A stretch of 64,000 nt of DNA from Zygnema cylindricum (taxonomy: Eukaryota > Streptophyta > Zygnematophyceae > Zygnematales > Zygnemataceae). Positions 23,341-35,935 of the stretch are shown here, piece after piece. The notes under the pieces are model-generated. The model searched no databases. It saw only the letters and a list, made by a program, of their open reading frames with translations, and was not told the origin of the DNA. How positions within the stretch are numbered: the first letter of the stretch is position 1; each line of letters opens with the position of its first letter. The stretch spans positions 257,970 to 321,969 of the forward strand of contig JBBHKE010001544.1 in the NCBI GenBank assembly GCA_037447655.1, written 5' to 3'. Made by a program: the position numbers and the translations under genes.

Positions 23341-26300
23341 CTAACTTTTTGTAATGTTGTTTCTAAAGGCAGCAAGTTGGTGGTTCGTATTTTGAAGAGA
23401 CTTTTGACAACCTCTGTAGATTGAATAAAGCTCTTCATATGTTTTAACATACTGAGGATCCGGTACAATTTGCCTTTCCGTTTTCACCCACTCACCTGAC
23501 CTTCCCCACAACTTCCCGTTATGCCCATTTGGAATTGCGACAAGATTGGGAGCTTCTCTTATGGGAACCCAAAAATTACCATACATACATTTAAAAATGT
23601 CCACAGTCAACAGTGAAAGCAACAGCATGAGTCAACAGCTAAAGTCATCAGTCACAATCGACAGCAAAAGTCAACATCAAAAGTCATCAGCAAAAGTCAG
23701 CAAAAGCCGACAGCAAAAGTCAATAGTGAAAGTCAACAGCTGAAGCAAACTTCGAAAGTGAACAGCGACAGGAGTGAGCAAAAAGGTCACCATAAACCTG
23801 GTATCCTATTGTTGCGAGCCACGATTTGAATGCAAATGGAGTAAAACACCCCAAAAGGAGTGGAAAAAAACACACCTTCAGGCGCGAGATCTGTATGCCA
23901 GCCGAGCCAACGGCCGGCCAACATCGCGGCTCCCTTCACTCCCACCTCCTGTCAAGTGTCACCCACCGTGAATTCATAACACTAATTACGGTTAGTATCA
24001 AGGATTTTTTTGTCCCCTGGAGACCAATTCAGTTATTAACACCAATTCTGGTTGTCTTAATGCTAATTCTTTCGGCGGTTCACAATTGTCCACGTAATTT
24101 GGACCGGAAATAGAATTATTAACGCTAAAACAGTCCTCATGCTAATATTTCTAAATGCTAATAAGTGATTCATGGTGTATCAACAATTCCCTTGGACCAA
24201 AAAACTTCCCCATCCTATCCACGACGAACAAGATAATTCTTTGTCACTTGTTGTTGTTCATCACCACTTTGTCACTTGTTGCATTGTACCTCATCGTACT
24301 TTAATGAGCTCTATACATTATATTATTAACTAAACTAACTCAAGCTCTAAACAGCTTTCTCAAAACCGATCCCACTTAAAATTTAAAACTCGGTTTTGTC
24401 AGGTTTGGAGATTTCTTCTATTCTCATAGAAATGGCAAGTTACGAGAATAAAAAGAAGGGTGGAAAAAGGCAGAAAGAGAGAAAGGAAGAAAGAGAAATA
24501 AAGCGCACAAGACCTACAGAAATACAGAAGGCATAGAAGGAGGAGCCAGAATCCTGTTTTATCAGTGTGAGAATTGTAAGATTACTGATCTTTCTTTCAT
24601 GTCAAAAACAGCACATAAAAAAGCAAAAAAACAAAAAAAATCAGCAGACCTGTGAATCTGCGAGCACTTCAACATTCTGGTTGAATATATTTGCCAAGAT
24701 GACGGGCCAGACTGGAGACCTGATGCCCCTCCCTCATACCCAAACACCAAAAAAAAATATTAAGAAACAATACAAAACATTTGGATTGTATCCCACAACA
24801 AGGACAACTTAGGAACAGCTGACAAAACATCATCATGTAATATATATATCATGACACCTGTGATTGACTTACTGTGATTGACATACTATCATTGACATAC
24901 TATTGATAGACAATCATCGTCATCATGACATACCATATGAAAAATGATAACTTTCATCATGACATAATCTTAACTACTTATCATCAGGATTTACTATGAT
25001 GAACAATCATTATCATGACGTAGAATGATATATAATTACATCGCCGTACCAGATAATAAATGTAGAAAGGCTCACTTAAACTAGAGTTTGGAGCACCAAG
25101 GAAAGAGATGGGCACCTGGCTCCACCCCCCACCATACGGAGGGGAGGTCTATTTGAGGGGAGGGCTACAACCACACGTAAAACAAAGGACAACAAAAAAA
25201 TTGTCAGTCCTTTCTAAAAACTGCTTATTTCCAGCCAACAAAACCAGAAAAACCCAGAAAAACCAGAAAATTAAAACCAACGACAATTTTCCAGCAAGAG
25301 TAAAGAGATACACCAAAGCCCTAGAGTGTATGACAAACATATACACGACGTAAAACTCAGAAAATTAAAATCATTTGGTTTTCGGAATATAGTACCAAGT
25401 AGAGAGTCAGTTGCCATTGCTTCTTGAGCCGAGCGGAGACCAAAAGCCACACCTTCCATTACCTGAAATCTCCATCATCCACATTTTCATGGTCTCCCAC
25501 GACCTTCTTGTGTATCAAAACCTAATCCTAATCATATTTAAATGGCAAAAACAATTGGAAACACTATATGTGGTCATCCCACACTATACGTGTACCATAC
25601 GGTGTAATACGGGTATTGTACTGGGTAACCATATATAGTGTTTTCAATTGTTTACACACATTTGAACTATGATCCTATGCTCCCAAATCCCACTTTATCC
25701 TATCCTATATTCTTATCTATCATATCCTTCTTATGTATCGCCTCCTATCATATGCCGTCAACTTATATTCTAGAAAAACAATCGCAATAAATAACAATAA
25801 CAATGAACAACAATAAATAGCAATGACAATGAATAACGAAAACAATAATGTTTCCGTAATGCTCAGATGAGTTCAAGATTGACTACATACTGATCTCAAA
25901 AGTGTTCCTCGAGTTGTTTCCATTGATAACCCTAAAAAAGCAGCTCGAGCGTCACCGTCTTCAAAGGGGCACCGTTCCCCTGTTGCAAGAAGTTGCCGTA
26001 AATAGTTTAATGCATTCGGCTCATTTTTAAATGCCATTTTTTGCATTTTTTTTACCATTTTTTTTCTAACCCATTTCATACCCACGTTTTCTCTCTCTCT
26101 CTCTTCCCCTCCTCCCCCTCCCTGTCCCCCTCTGCCTCTCCCTCCCTCTTCCTCTCCTCCCCCCTCGCCCTATCCCTCCACCCCCCCTCCCTCGCCCTCT
26201 CTCCGTCTCTCTCTCGATCTCAATTTTTCTTTAAGAAAAAGGGATCTAGAGAAGGGAAGCTGGTCTCCATCTCTCTTGCTCTCCCTCTCACTCCCCCCCT

Positions 26301-29300
26301 CTCCCTCTCTCCCCCCCTCTCTCGCACTCTGGCTCTCACTCCCTGGCGCTCTCCCTCTCTCTCTCTCCCTCTCCCTTTCCCGCTCACATTTTTTTTCTTG
26401 ACAGAATGAGAGGGAGAGGTGGAGAGCTTGTCCCTATCGTCCATTAATTTCATACCTTGAAGGAAGGGGAGATAGAGAACTCCTCCACTTCCTACTTGAA
26501 TGTCGCTCGCCAACTCGTCAGTAATGGCCATTTTATCCCGAGCTGCAAATTTGAAGATTGTTTTTTCATACCAGTTAGTAAATACAATACTATTTTCTCT
26601 TAGAGATTTTTCTTGGGTTTTTAGAGTTTTGTACAATTTTTGTCTCTAGCTACAAATGTGGAGGTCCGAACAGAGAAGGTTGTACTTTATTCAAATTAGA
26701 AAAAACAGTACAAATAGGGAAAAGGCATTTGGTAGCAAACAGTATAGAAGTGTTAGAGTGTGACAGACACATGTGCACCATATTTAGTTTGGATCATATT
26801 GGCAATATTTTTATATAATTTGAACACTAGTCCACAAAATTTTCTTTTGAGACGCATTCAAATCAGGTGCAGTCCCCATGAATTAGGCAAGATTTGTACC
26901 AAACAGAGTTTTCCTTATTTTCGCGTGAAAAAACGATTCAATATTTACCTAGATAAAAATGAAAAATGACTGTGACTAAGTACAGTGGACGGTCTAGTTG
27001 ATAGTCATAATTTCTCAAAAGTAGAGAACTCACCATTACTCGTGGAATCATAAGAAGCGAATAGATTTGACGCCCAAGCTAAGTTCCCTCCAGCAGTCAT
27101 TATGGACCCTGCGAGTTATTTCAAACACCGTTAATAGATATACCATATGCCCATCGCTATTAGAGTTAATCACTCTAATTCAAGTCAGTGGTTTTTTGAC
27201 CCAAAACCATGAAATGGTGCTATAACATTAATTAGTGAAGTGGCCCGTATTGAGCCACGTAGCAAAACATAATTTAGTGTCACTCTAATAATTCATCACT
27301 AGTAAATTGGCAGTGTAGTGGACAAAAAAAAAGTTGTTGAAAGAGAACTACAGTGTGAATCGCTGTTAGCATTAAGAAATATATAACACGGGGTTTATTT
27401 TAGTGTCATTAGTCTACTTTAATTCCGACCAACGTGGACGATTTTTAATTTGAGTTCAGCAGAATACAATCAGTATTTTTCACACTCTTTTATGTTCAGG
27501 CGTCAGAAAACACTGGTATCAAATTAGTGTTATTAATGTAATAACGACTCACGGTGTACCCAACTGTCAAAACACAATTACCTGTTCGAAAAACCAATGA
27601 GGGATCCGGATGGGCAAGTGTGAACACTCCAGTTGGGCCGTTTAACTCATGTGATTGTCTTCCATCCATTACTGCATTCTGAAAATTGAGAAAATGAAGA
27701 ATATGCTGTCATCATTTGTTCTGTAACTGAAACGTAGTTAGAATGTGCAAAAACTATAGGAAACACTGTATGTGGTTCTTCCGTAATATACGCATATAAC
27801 ACAGTATAATACACGCATAGTGTGGGTGTATGGGGTAACCACATATAGTGTTTCCAATTGCTTTCGCTCATTTGAACTGTGAACTGAAAAGTACTTTTGC
27901 TTGAACCTGTCGAATAGCCTTCCAAAGCAAGTTGTCTGAGAAAAGCTCACCAGATTTGACTTCTTATTAAAAGATCCTGCAATCCATCTGCACCCAACAT
28001 TAAATTCCTCATCTGTACCTCCACCCAATCTCATTTGTTTTTCCAAAAAAAAACAGTAATCTCAGCTCAAACATTCAGGTATGTCCATAGAAGGATGAAA
28101 TTTTACCCCGAGGTTCCGACATAAGCATATTGTGGGCCCACCACACCTGCCCCACACCTACACCAATCACCCAGTACCATTTAGAGCAACTTCCCACATC
28201 CTTCCTGCTAAAATAACATAATATAATACAGAATATATAACATATACATTTATAATACATATAAGCGCGGTTTGATTTCGCACAAGCGTCTATGTCATCC
28301 TGTACAGGTCGGTACAGAATTCGTAGACATTGAAAGAAACGTATTTAAATCCATTAATTGAATATTCAATTTATACATACATTTTTTACATTGAAAAAAA
28401 AAAAAAGGAACATAAACAAACTACAGTTTCAGTTTTGCACTTCATGTAAAGAGTCCAAGGTACATACCCGAGGGTACAGGCTCCTGCATCTCCACAACTG
28501 TGAAAAACAGGTAATCCCTCCAATTCTGGGCTGCCCAACTGCTCAGCAGCTTTCAATGCAACTCGTCCTGTTCAAACCGCAATACCAACCGGATGTAACA
28601 CTCGATTTAATACCCACTTTATTAACTGACTTTACTACAGTTTCATCGGCTTTTGATACGACTCATCCGCAACACCGACCGGATGTAATACTCGATTCAA
28701 TACCCATGTTGTTAACTGACTTTACTGCAGATTCATCGGCTTTCATTGTGACTCGTCCTATTCAAACCGCAATACCAACCGGATGTAACACTCAATTTAA
28801 CACCCAGTTTATTAACCTTTAGTACAGATTCATCGATATCAATACGACTTGTCCTGTTCAAACCGCAATACCAAAAGGATGTAACACTCGATTCAACAGC
28901 CACTTTATTAACCGACTTTACTACAGATTCATTGGCTTTCAATGTGACTTGTCCTGTTCAAACAGCACTACCACAGGATGTGATACTAGATATAATACCC
29001 ATGTTTTTAACTGACTTCATCACAGATTCGTCGACTTGCAATGTGACTCGTCCTGTTCGAATTGCAATACCAACCAGATTTAATACCCGAATTAATACCA
29101 GTGTTATTAACTGACTTTAAGAGAGATTCATCAGCTTTAAAAAAAAAAGTCAAATGCTTACCGCAAGGCTGGTCTGGTGGGACAAGAGGAGGTAATTTGG
29201 GAAGCCAGTGACTGAGACCAACATCAGTAATGAGTTCCTCGGCGTAACTCCCTGACAACCACAAGTTCGCCTCCCACGAGCTAAAGCCATTAGTCTGCGG

Positions 29301-32300
29301 AAGTTATTTTGCATGAAGAGTTTTACATAGTTCAAATGTACGAAAACAATTGGAAACACTGCATGTGGTTTCCCCCTACTCTATGGCTTTCTAGAGTATT
29401 ATACGTGTATAGTACGGGGAAACTACATATAGCGTTTCCAATTGTTTTCACAAATTATAACTATGGAGTTTTGTACTGGAGGAAAGAAGCAAAGAAACTG
29501 TCGTCATAATCACCTGGATCAGAAATACTAGTGAGGCCCGTAGTCGATGCTGTGGTAGCATCAGTAACCCAGCTCCCACATAGCCGGCCCGTCACATAGT
29601 CGTGACTGGACAAAGAGCCCAAAAACACTTATAACCATCAAAATGATTCTAGTCGGGATACAATGTACCGCTATTTTAGAAAAGCCCAAAACCGCATTTA
29701 ACCATCAACATGATTCTAGTTGGAATAAAATTTACGACTATTTTAGAAAGCCGAAAAATGCATATAACTATTAATATGATCCTAGTCGGGATGCGATGTA
29801 CCATTTATTTTAGAAAGCCCAAAAACACAAATCAATATGATTCTAGACAGGACACAGTGTACTGCTATTTCAGAACTTTGGATCACATGGGCTCAAAGAA
29901 AAAATGGCCTACCCTCCTATCAGCAGGCTCTTGCAAGAACTGGCAGCATCCGGACAATGACGATCGAGCCACCTGAGTTTTGCCAGTAAACTGCGATCAA
30001 GCAACATATTGAGAACATAGTAAATAACAGCTGGCAAAGCCAAAAGTGCTTTGTCGCTTTCCTCCGTAAATAGTAAAATTCACAACCGTATTGATCCTGT
30101 AGAGCATTGAATACTCAATATTTTACATCCGTTTGATCTGTTTAAATATATATTATTTGCTAAAATACCCATAGCGTGAAAATGAAGCCAAGATTGTAGC
30201 TTTGTCCAAAACGACAAAGAAAACATTGACCTACTAATAACATAACATGCAATGCAATAGCCACGTTGTCTAAACAATAGCTCCGATACTGCTGCTTTTT
30301 GCCAAAAGGGGCAAATCCTGACATAATACTGGGACATTGCACCGGTTGACAGTGTTAATGTAGAATTTGAAGTTGTGTGATTTCAAAAGTATTGTAGTCC
30401 ATGAGGCAGGTTCCAGCCAACTGAATCCACACTAGATGCAAAAAAAAAAATCATGTCATGCTTGTTGTTGTTAAAAATAAATTTCGAGTGGAGTGCATGT
30501 CAAACAATTGCCATTCATGGATGATGGTGACACTAAATTATGTAAACAATATCCAGACAAGCAAGACATGCTACAAGTCTACATGTCGCATTAAAAAGTT
30601 CAGCAAGGATGAGCTATTGCAACTGATTACCACCCAGGATTTTGGGCTTATTACATGTTTGGCAATTGAAAGAACGCATTCGATTTGTACAAACAAACAT
30701 GATATACAGACAAATATGTTCACATGGATCATAAATTAAGGATACTAGATCCAGAGTCGTCCCCCAACATATTAGAAGCCATCTAGTACACCCTTCATTA
30801 CCATAAGCACGAGGTCAAGTTTTACGAGGAAAGGAAATCAATGTTGTCCATTATTATGGCGTGAGAAAGTTGGGCAAAGTGCGTGGACACAAACATTAAT
30901 GTTTTTCTCAACAATGGCCCACCTTAGTCTGTGTTTACGTACAATACTCGTCGACTATGTACATTGACCACAGTGTGGTTCATTTGATTTTTGGATCCAC
31001 ACAAATGACCACCGTTAGTGTGGTCAACCTTAGTTTAGTTCGTTTGAATTGCCCTATTGTGATTCACATAATTTTGTTTAAAACTGCAATCTTGCAGTGT
31101 TTCAATTTAATGGGACTTGCTAGGCATGTGAGTCATGAGAGTAGAAGACAAAATAAAGTGTGGTCTACACTCTACAGGCCACATTGTTCACCGATGTACA
31201 CATGAGAAACTACTAAATCTAAATTCTTCTGAACCACACTGATAAGGTAAGGAGTCGGGAAAATTTCTTCTTGTCTCTCTAACGTATCGCTTTTGGATAC
31301 AAAATCTTCTGCATTCCACAATATATCATGCACAGACTCTTGAATTTGAACAATACTGATAATGTGCCGAGTACGAACAATTTTTTCTATCAGCAGACTG
31401 CAAGCGAGCCAAGAATGGGCCAAAGTTAACCGTTACCATCACCAAAAATAGCCAACTCAGTCATAGTCTATGAACATATCCATTAAAAGTCACGTTAACT
31501 CATGATGACCAAGTCTTCTAACATGTTATTTTGGCTTCGCACATGAGGGATTGACTCAGAACCAACCTTACCTGGTGGCCCCCTGGCGCATTCCTGTCAC
31601 TTGCACTATACGCTCTTTCCCTCCTCCCAATGCCTCAACCTGCAAGCTTATCAGGCAAAGAAGACAGATTATAATCGAAAACTAAAATTCACCTAATAAG
31701 TTTATTACACTGTCAAAGATCTACCCTCGTTTTGAGGATGTACAATTTGTACAGTTTTTTTAGCACTCTTCCATTCAGTTTACTCATAAAAGTGTACAAT
31801 GGACTCTTAACATTAGAGTAGATTTATCTCGTGTAATTACCCTATGAGTATTGTGGAAAACAAATGTACCTCTTCAGCCTCAATGGTCGCACGTGAATCA
31901 GAGTAGAGAATGACTGGAGGTGGCGGGGACTCTACGTCCTGTAGCAGGAAAAGACGAAAATGATTGCTCGTCAAATCAAGCGTTTCAGGAATATATGTTT
32001 AGGCATTGATATGACGATATTGGCTCTAAAATTCTGAATAATTGAATCTCCAGAGGCACATATTATATAGACTTCAATTTTAAGGATTAATGCTAAGAAC
32101 AAAATCATGATTAACCAGAACAAAATGCCACAAAACAATGCTGCATAGTCAGATATCGTCAATGTTACTGCTGACTATTACCCCTTTGCTTCTTACAGTT
32201 TAGAATATAATATAAAATGAAAGTCCAATGCGTTAAATTAGAAATGAGTCGAGGAAGCACGTTTAGATATTACTAGTTCTAAAAAACGTTTAGAAATGTA

Positions 32301-33936
32301 CCATGTTGTCAACCAACATGTATAGCCTTGCTATACACTTGTTTAACAACTTTCCTACACCCCTTAGTCCATTCCAATATCAGAATTTATTTACCAAAAG
32401 CACACAATGGGAGCCCGTATGTGCAAGACACAACTCATCATTATTCACTTTGAAATGTACCAATTTTGTGAGGTGTTCATATGTGCAAGTGTGGACTGTA
32501 AAGGTTTCTTTCTAAATTAAGTTATTTCTAATTCATATTGGTTTTTTTATGAACATGGACTGCAAACCTCATGGAAGGGGTAGACCATAGTATGGTAACG
32601 ATGGTATAGATGGCATAGATAACTTTATAAACCTTAAAGATACATGAAAAACCTTTCAGCTCAAATTACATGACTGGCCACTTCAAGTATTCTGGTAACA
32701 CTCAACATTGTGACGTAGCATGTTGGGTGGACAAAAACAAACAAAAAAAACCAAATGATTAAAGGACAATACGAAGCTCCACACTTGAACGAGTTTGAAC
32801 CAGAAAATATTGCGTTGCTATTAATCAACCCCTTTCAAACAAAAACCTTAAGAGTTAAGCAAGATGGAAAAATAAAGCGCCAGTAATCATATTCTTTCTT
32901 ACATTTGTTGGTCATGTTTCGGTCATCTTTTGGTCACGTTACCCGATACTTGACTTAATATCATTGTTTAGTCATGTTAACCGATATTTGACCAATTTTC
33001 GGGTAACATGACCGAAATATGAACAAAATGTAAATGAGAATATGATCAAATGGTGGGTAACATGACCAAAAGATGACCAAAACATGACCAATAAATGTTT
33101 AGTGAGAACATGCCTAGTTTTTAATGCGCGATAGCATTGAGAATAATGCAACATTTACTGCGATTGAAATGAACGGGTTGGATCAAAGAAAGGTACCGAT
33201 CGACGGGTCATGGCATGGCGTCTCGCTTGCCAATATTTTTGACTTTTTAAGGTTCATTTAGGGTTAATTTAGGTTTAGTTTACTTTAATGCATGCGCAAT
33301 GGTCAGCGTTCCGGACATACATGTGCACAGAATAAACATCCGATTGACGCATCATAAAAGGGCGTCTCAGGTGCAATGTGGCTGGACAATTTAGGGCTAC
33401 TTTAGGGTTAGTTTTAGTGCAGAGTTTAGTGCGTAGTTCAAGCGTATTGTTTCAGTGAATGCATTTTAAAACGATTGTCAACGTTCCGTACATACATGTG
33501 GCAACAAAATAACATCCTGCATTTGGCCAGACACGCTGACTGCCTGAAGCTGAGTCAGCTTTGCTTCGGAAGAATCCAGACACTCTCTGGCGGCATGCAA
33601 TGCACCATTCCACCAATCACATGCATCTGCCTCATGTTCCCTTGTATTGGCTCCGGAATATGCGGAAAAAGCTGTAACCAATACAGCTCCTTCGGAAGTT
33701 ACTATAGCAGCTTTCGTGCCACTTGTGCCAATATCTAAAGCAAGGACTGAATACGTGGCAGAACCTGATTGCATTTTACAGCTGAAAGTGGAAAAGGTGG
33801 TCGGTTTATTCCGCATAGGTCGTATTAGTGGTAAAGGAAGTGTTTCTCGAGTAAGGCTAAGGCTACGAGTATTACGAAAAGAAAGGGAAGAGAAAGATGT
33901 GGATGCAGGAGAAAACGAGAAGACGTTGACTGCCAT
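23341..33936 (-). CDS. FGGY-family carbohydrate kinase, xylulokinase type, probably plastid-targeted
   Basis: Eighteen exons chain in phase with GT-AG introns: 33936-33496, 31938-31870, 31639-31572, 29990-29913, 29605-29514, 29251-29162, 28567-28468, 28157-28107, 27987-27951, 27678-27582, 27108-27034, 26542-26456, 25979-25891, 25462-25396, 25164-25116, 24719-24650, 23948-23876, 23495-23341; 595 aa. A Ser/Arg-rich leader of ~60 residues precedes the ATP-site motif LDIGTSGTKAAIV. Then come SGQMQD, ILYSDSRAT, GATSLLAKLRWL, TDATTASTTGL, GDAGACTLG (catalytic Asp), YVGTSGWIAGSF, TAGGNLAWAS, YLPFLQGERCPFEDGDARAA (FGGY signature), EGVAFGLRSA and VGGGARSPVW. FGGY kinases phosphorylate sugars such as xylulose or ribulose with ATP; which one is not readable. 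Most exons are 37-100 nt and introns hold MITEs and minisatellites. Every motif expected in order was found, so the chain is probably complete. Confidence 0.9.
23596..23775. repeat. Array of AAAGTCAACAGC units in last kinase intron
   Basis: Twelve-base units (AGTCAACAGCAAA, AGTCATCAGC) repeated about twelve times. Confidence 0.85.
23966..24182. mobile_element. MITE related to family 1 at a kinase acceptor
   Basis: Ends CACCGTGAATTCATAACACT and AATAAGTGATTCATGGTG are inverted. The left end is 17 bp from the kinase exon at 23876-23948, so it forms the sequence just upstream of that acceptor on the transcribed strand. Confidence 0.7.
25540..25674. mobile_element. MITE family 2 copy in kinase intron
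   Basis: AACAATTGGAAACACTATATG and its inverse (CATATATAGTGTTTTCAATTG) with CATTTGAACTATG at the right. Confidence 0.8.
26089..26395. repeat. CT-rich tract in kinase intron
   Basis: Two pyrimidine tracts (26089-26225, 26265-26395) separated by a short AT and purine segment, within the intron 25980-26455. Confidence 0.85.
27348..27560. mobile_element. MITE related to family 1 in kinase intron
   Basis: Ends CAGTGTGAATCGCTGTTAGC and ATAACGACTCACGGTGTAC are inverted; the interior differs from family 1. Confidence 0.7.
27738..27884. mobile_element. MITE family 2 copy in kinase intron
   Basis: TAGGAAACACTGTATGTGG at the left; GGTAACCACATATAGTG and GCTCATTTGAACTGTG at the right. Confidence 0.78.
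28540..29145. repeat. Kinase intron array copying the acceptor edge of exon 7
   Basis: Roughly 95-105-bp units run upstream of exon 7 (28468-28567). Each carries a version of TCATCGGCTTTCAATGTGAC-TCGTCCTGTTCAAACCGC, i.e. the first ~25 nt of the exon with its acceptor. Copies near 28642, 28733, 28830, 28926, 29027 and a broken one at 29127. Confidence 0.88.
29326..29467. mobile_element. MITE family 2 copy in kinase intron
   Basis: CATAGTTCAAATGTACG and AACAATTGGAAACACTG at the left; ACATATAGCGTTTCCAATTG and a decayed TATAACTATGG at the right. Confidence 0.82.
29615..29880. repeat. Array of ATGATTCTAGTCGGGATACA units
   Basis: Four ~60-65-bp units with GAAAGCCCAAAAACAC between kinase exons 4 and 5. 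Confidence 0.8.
32903..33093. repeat. Inverted repeat in kinase intron 1
   Basis: GGTCATGTTTCGGTCATCTT-TTGGTCACGTTACCC and its inverse GGGTAACATGACCAAAAGAT-GACCAAAACATGACC flank ~110 bp, giving a strong hairpin; MITE-like but no target duplicate was defined. Confidence 0.75.
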
Positions 33937-34569
33937 GGCTGTGTAAGTATAATGTGCAGATGTTGGTAGAATCTCTCAGACGTTTTGTTGAACGTTAGGT
34001 TTTATCCGACCTTTTAGGGTTTTAAGAGTTCTTGGATTAGGGCAAGAGCCAACGGAAGCACGAGACTGACGAGAGATGCTTCATGAGTTCATGTGAAGAA
34101 ACTTGAGAGTCAAAATAAAAAAGGGAATTGATCTTCGCAGTGACTATTTTGGTTGCGCGCAGTCACTTACGTCACTTTGTCAAAGATTGTACATTTTAAG
34201 TACATATTGGTACAAGTTAAGTACCGTTAGAGTTTATATTTGATGGTCAATCCGTTGAACAGCTTTGACTTTCAAAATATTGTAAATTTGTAACAAGTCA
34301 AAAAAGTGAAAAACCCTTTCTTTGACGCATGGTAAAGGTACTTTCGCATGTGCTAAAGTTACAGTTATTTTCTGTCGTTTTCCTCCATAACTTAGAAAAA
34401 AACGTGAAAATCCGCAGCTGTACCAAAAAATTGAAATTACTACCGTCCAAGTTGTGTTACCGTGAAACTTTATATGTACTACAGTTTGTCGTCAAGCGCG
34501 ATGTAGTTTGTCGTCTAGCGCGTTTCGACCCAATTTCGCGTCCCTTCAACTCATCTTCAAACTTAATAT

Positions 34570-34593
34570 AAAATCACCTCGCGAGGTGATTTT
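34570..34593. other. 24-nt perfect palindrome
   Basis: AAAATCACCTCG followed by its exact inverse CGAGGTGATTTT, no spacer, upstream of the kinase gene. Confidence 0.85.
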
Positions 34594-35935
34594 AAATATA
34601 GTTACATGAGGTGAGCGAATAAGCAGGCTTTGTCACACGTGTCAAAAGTTTTTGACAATTTTGTGTGCGGAGTACGAAAAAAAAAACCCACTGCAAGTTT
34701 GCTGCCTTGTGCGTGACTTTTTTTCCGTGCGCTTTTTTCCGTACAGGGGCCGTGGAGGGGTTTCGACCAACGGAAGCCATTTTGCAAAAGCGAAGTCCGC
34801 GAAAGCGCCTCTCTCTCTCTCACTCTCCCACTAACGCGTCTATCTCACAATTTTTGCAATGAAAAAAGACAAGAGAGGTATCAAATGAAAGATATATAAA
34901 AAATATTTCTTTTGGCTTTCTTTTACTCTTTTAGCTTATTTTGGTGGCAAGTAGACTGAAAACGAACGAAAAAGCAAAAAAGGGAAACCATGGCGGAATA
35001 TTTTGGAATTAGTGACGCCGACGCTTTCATAATTTGAGCGTGACGTCAAAATGTCACAAACCCTAAACATCTACAATGTCACAAGTAGCTAGACGCCTAC
35101 AAACGTCGCTATTTTGTAAACGTCATCAATTGTCGTGAGTTTTGTAGTCGTCTACGACATCACAAATTACACCCACGTCTATATCCGTCACAATCTAAAG
35201 TAACGACCACATTTCTTATTTTTTTACATACGAATGCTACGAAAGTAGTACAGAGAATCTTCGCTGAAAACAAAGTTACGAGTTCGGCTACATGTGAAAG
35301 TACCCTAGCTTTAGCCTCAAAATTGAAATCTGAACTTATAACTAAAATTAAAAGACGACGTGATACGGTTAAATTAACTCGCATGACACCAAATAAAATC
35401 GTACACAATAATAAAACGGACAAGCGTAAAAATATCTATGAAACTAAATGAAAAACATGCGCGTCGTCATGCGCGACCAAATCAAGCCACACTATTTAAA
35501 ATTCACGTTTAAATTTCAATTTTGCGGCTAAGTTAAAAGCCATCATGTGCTCTCACAATGGAGCTCACGTAAAGTGAGAAAGTATATGCGCGCATCAATT
35601 TTATTTACATGTGGTTGCCGCAATTTTGTTACCGTAAACCTTGGCCGGCCGTGTGAATTGTTGTACTTTTTATGACGATCGACGTTCAGAAGCGCGACAT
35701 TTTTTTAATCGGTCATAACAATACTTCGCAAATCAAAGTTTTCGAAGGATTGCCCGTCAAATCTAAACTCAACGGAATCTTTGCAACTTTTCCCCACGTT
35801 TCGCGCACGGCAAACGGGTCCACGTCGCCCCCGCCTCCCGCTTTCTCCGCGCGACCGTATGTTTAGGGTTTTTTATTCGTTTTCGTTTTTTAATATTTGA
35901 AAAACAAATAATAAATGACCCTAAACATACAAACC

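Noticed and set aside
26041-26409. Ser/Pro/Leu-rich frame
   Set aside because: CT tract inside a kinase intron.
29252-29294. Extension of kinase exon 6 to 29294 (NGFSSWEANLWL...)
   Set aside because: Open and plausible in sequence, but phase disagrees with exon 5; the acceptor at 29251 restores phase exactly.
31301-31397. Exon-like segment on minus strand with SLLIEKIVR next to an AG and a GTATCC donor
   Set aside because: It fits the phase at its start but not at its end, and the segment 29913-29990 gives the proper SLLAKLRWLDRH with correct phase on both sides.
35672-35866. 64-codon frame TIDVQKRDIFLIGHNN as a gene
   Set aside because: No recognised family and no supporting exons nearby.
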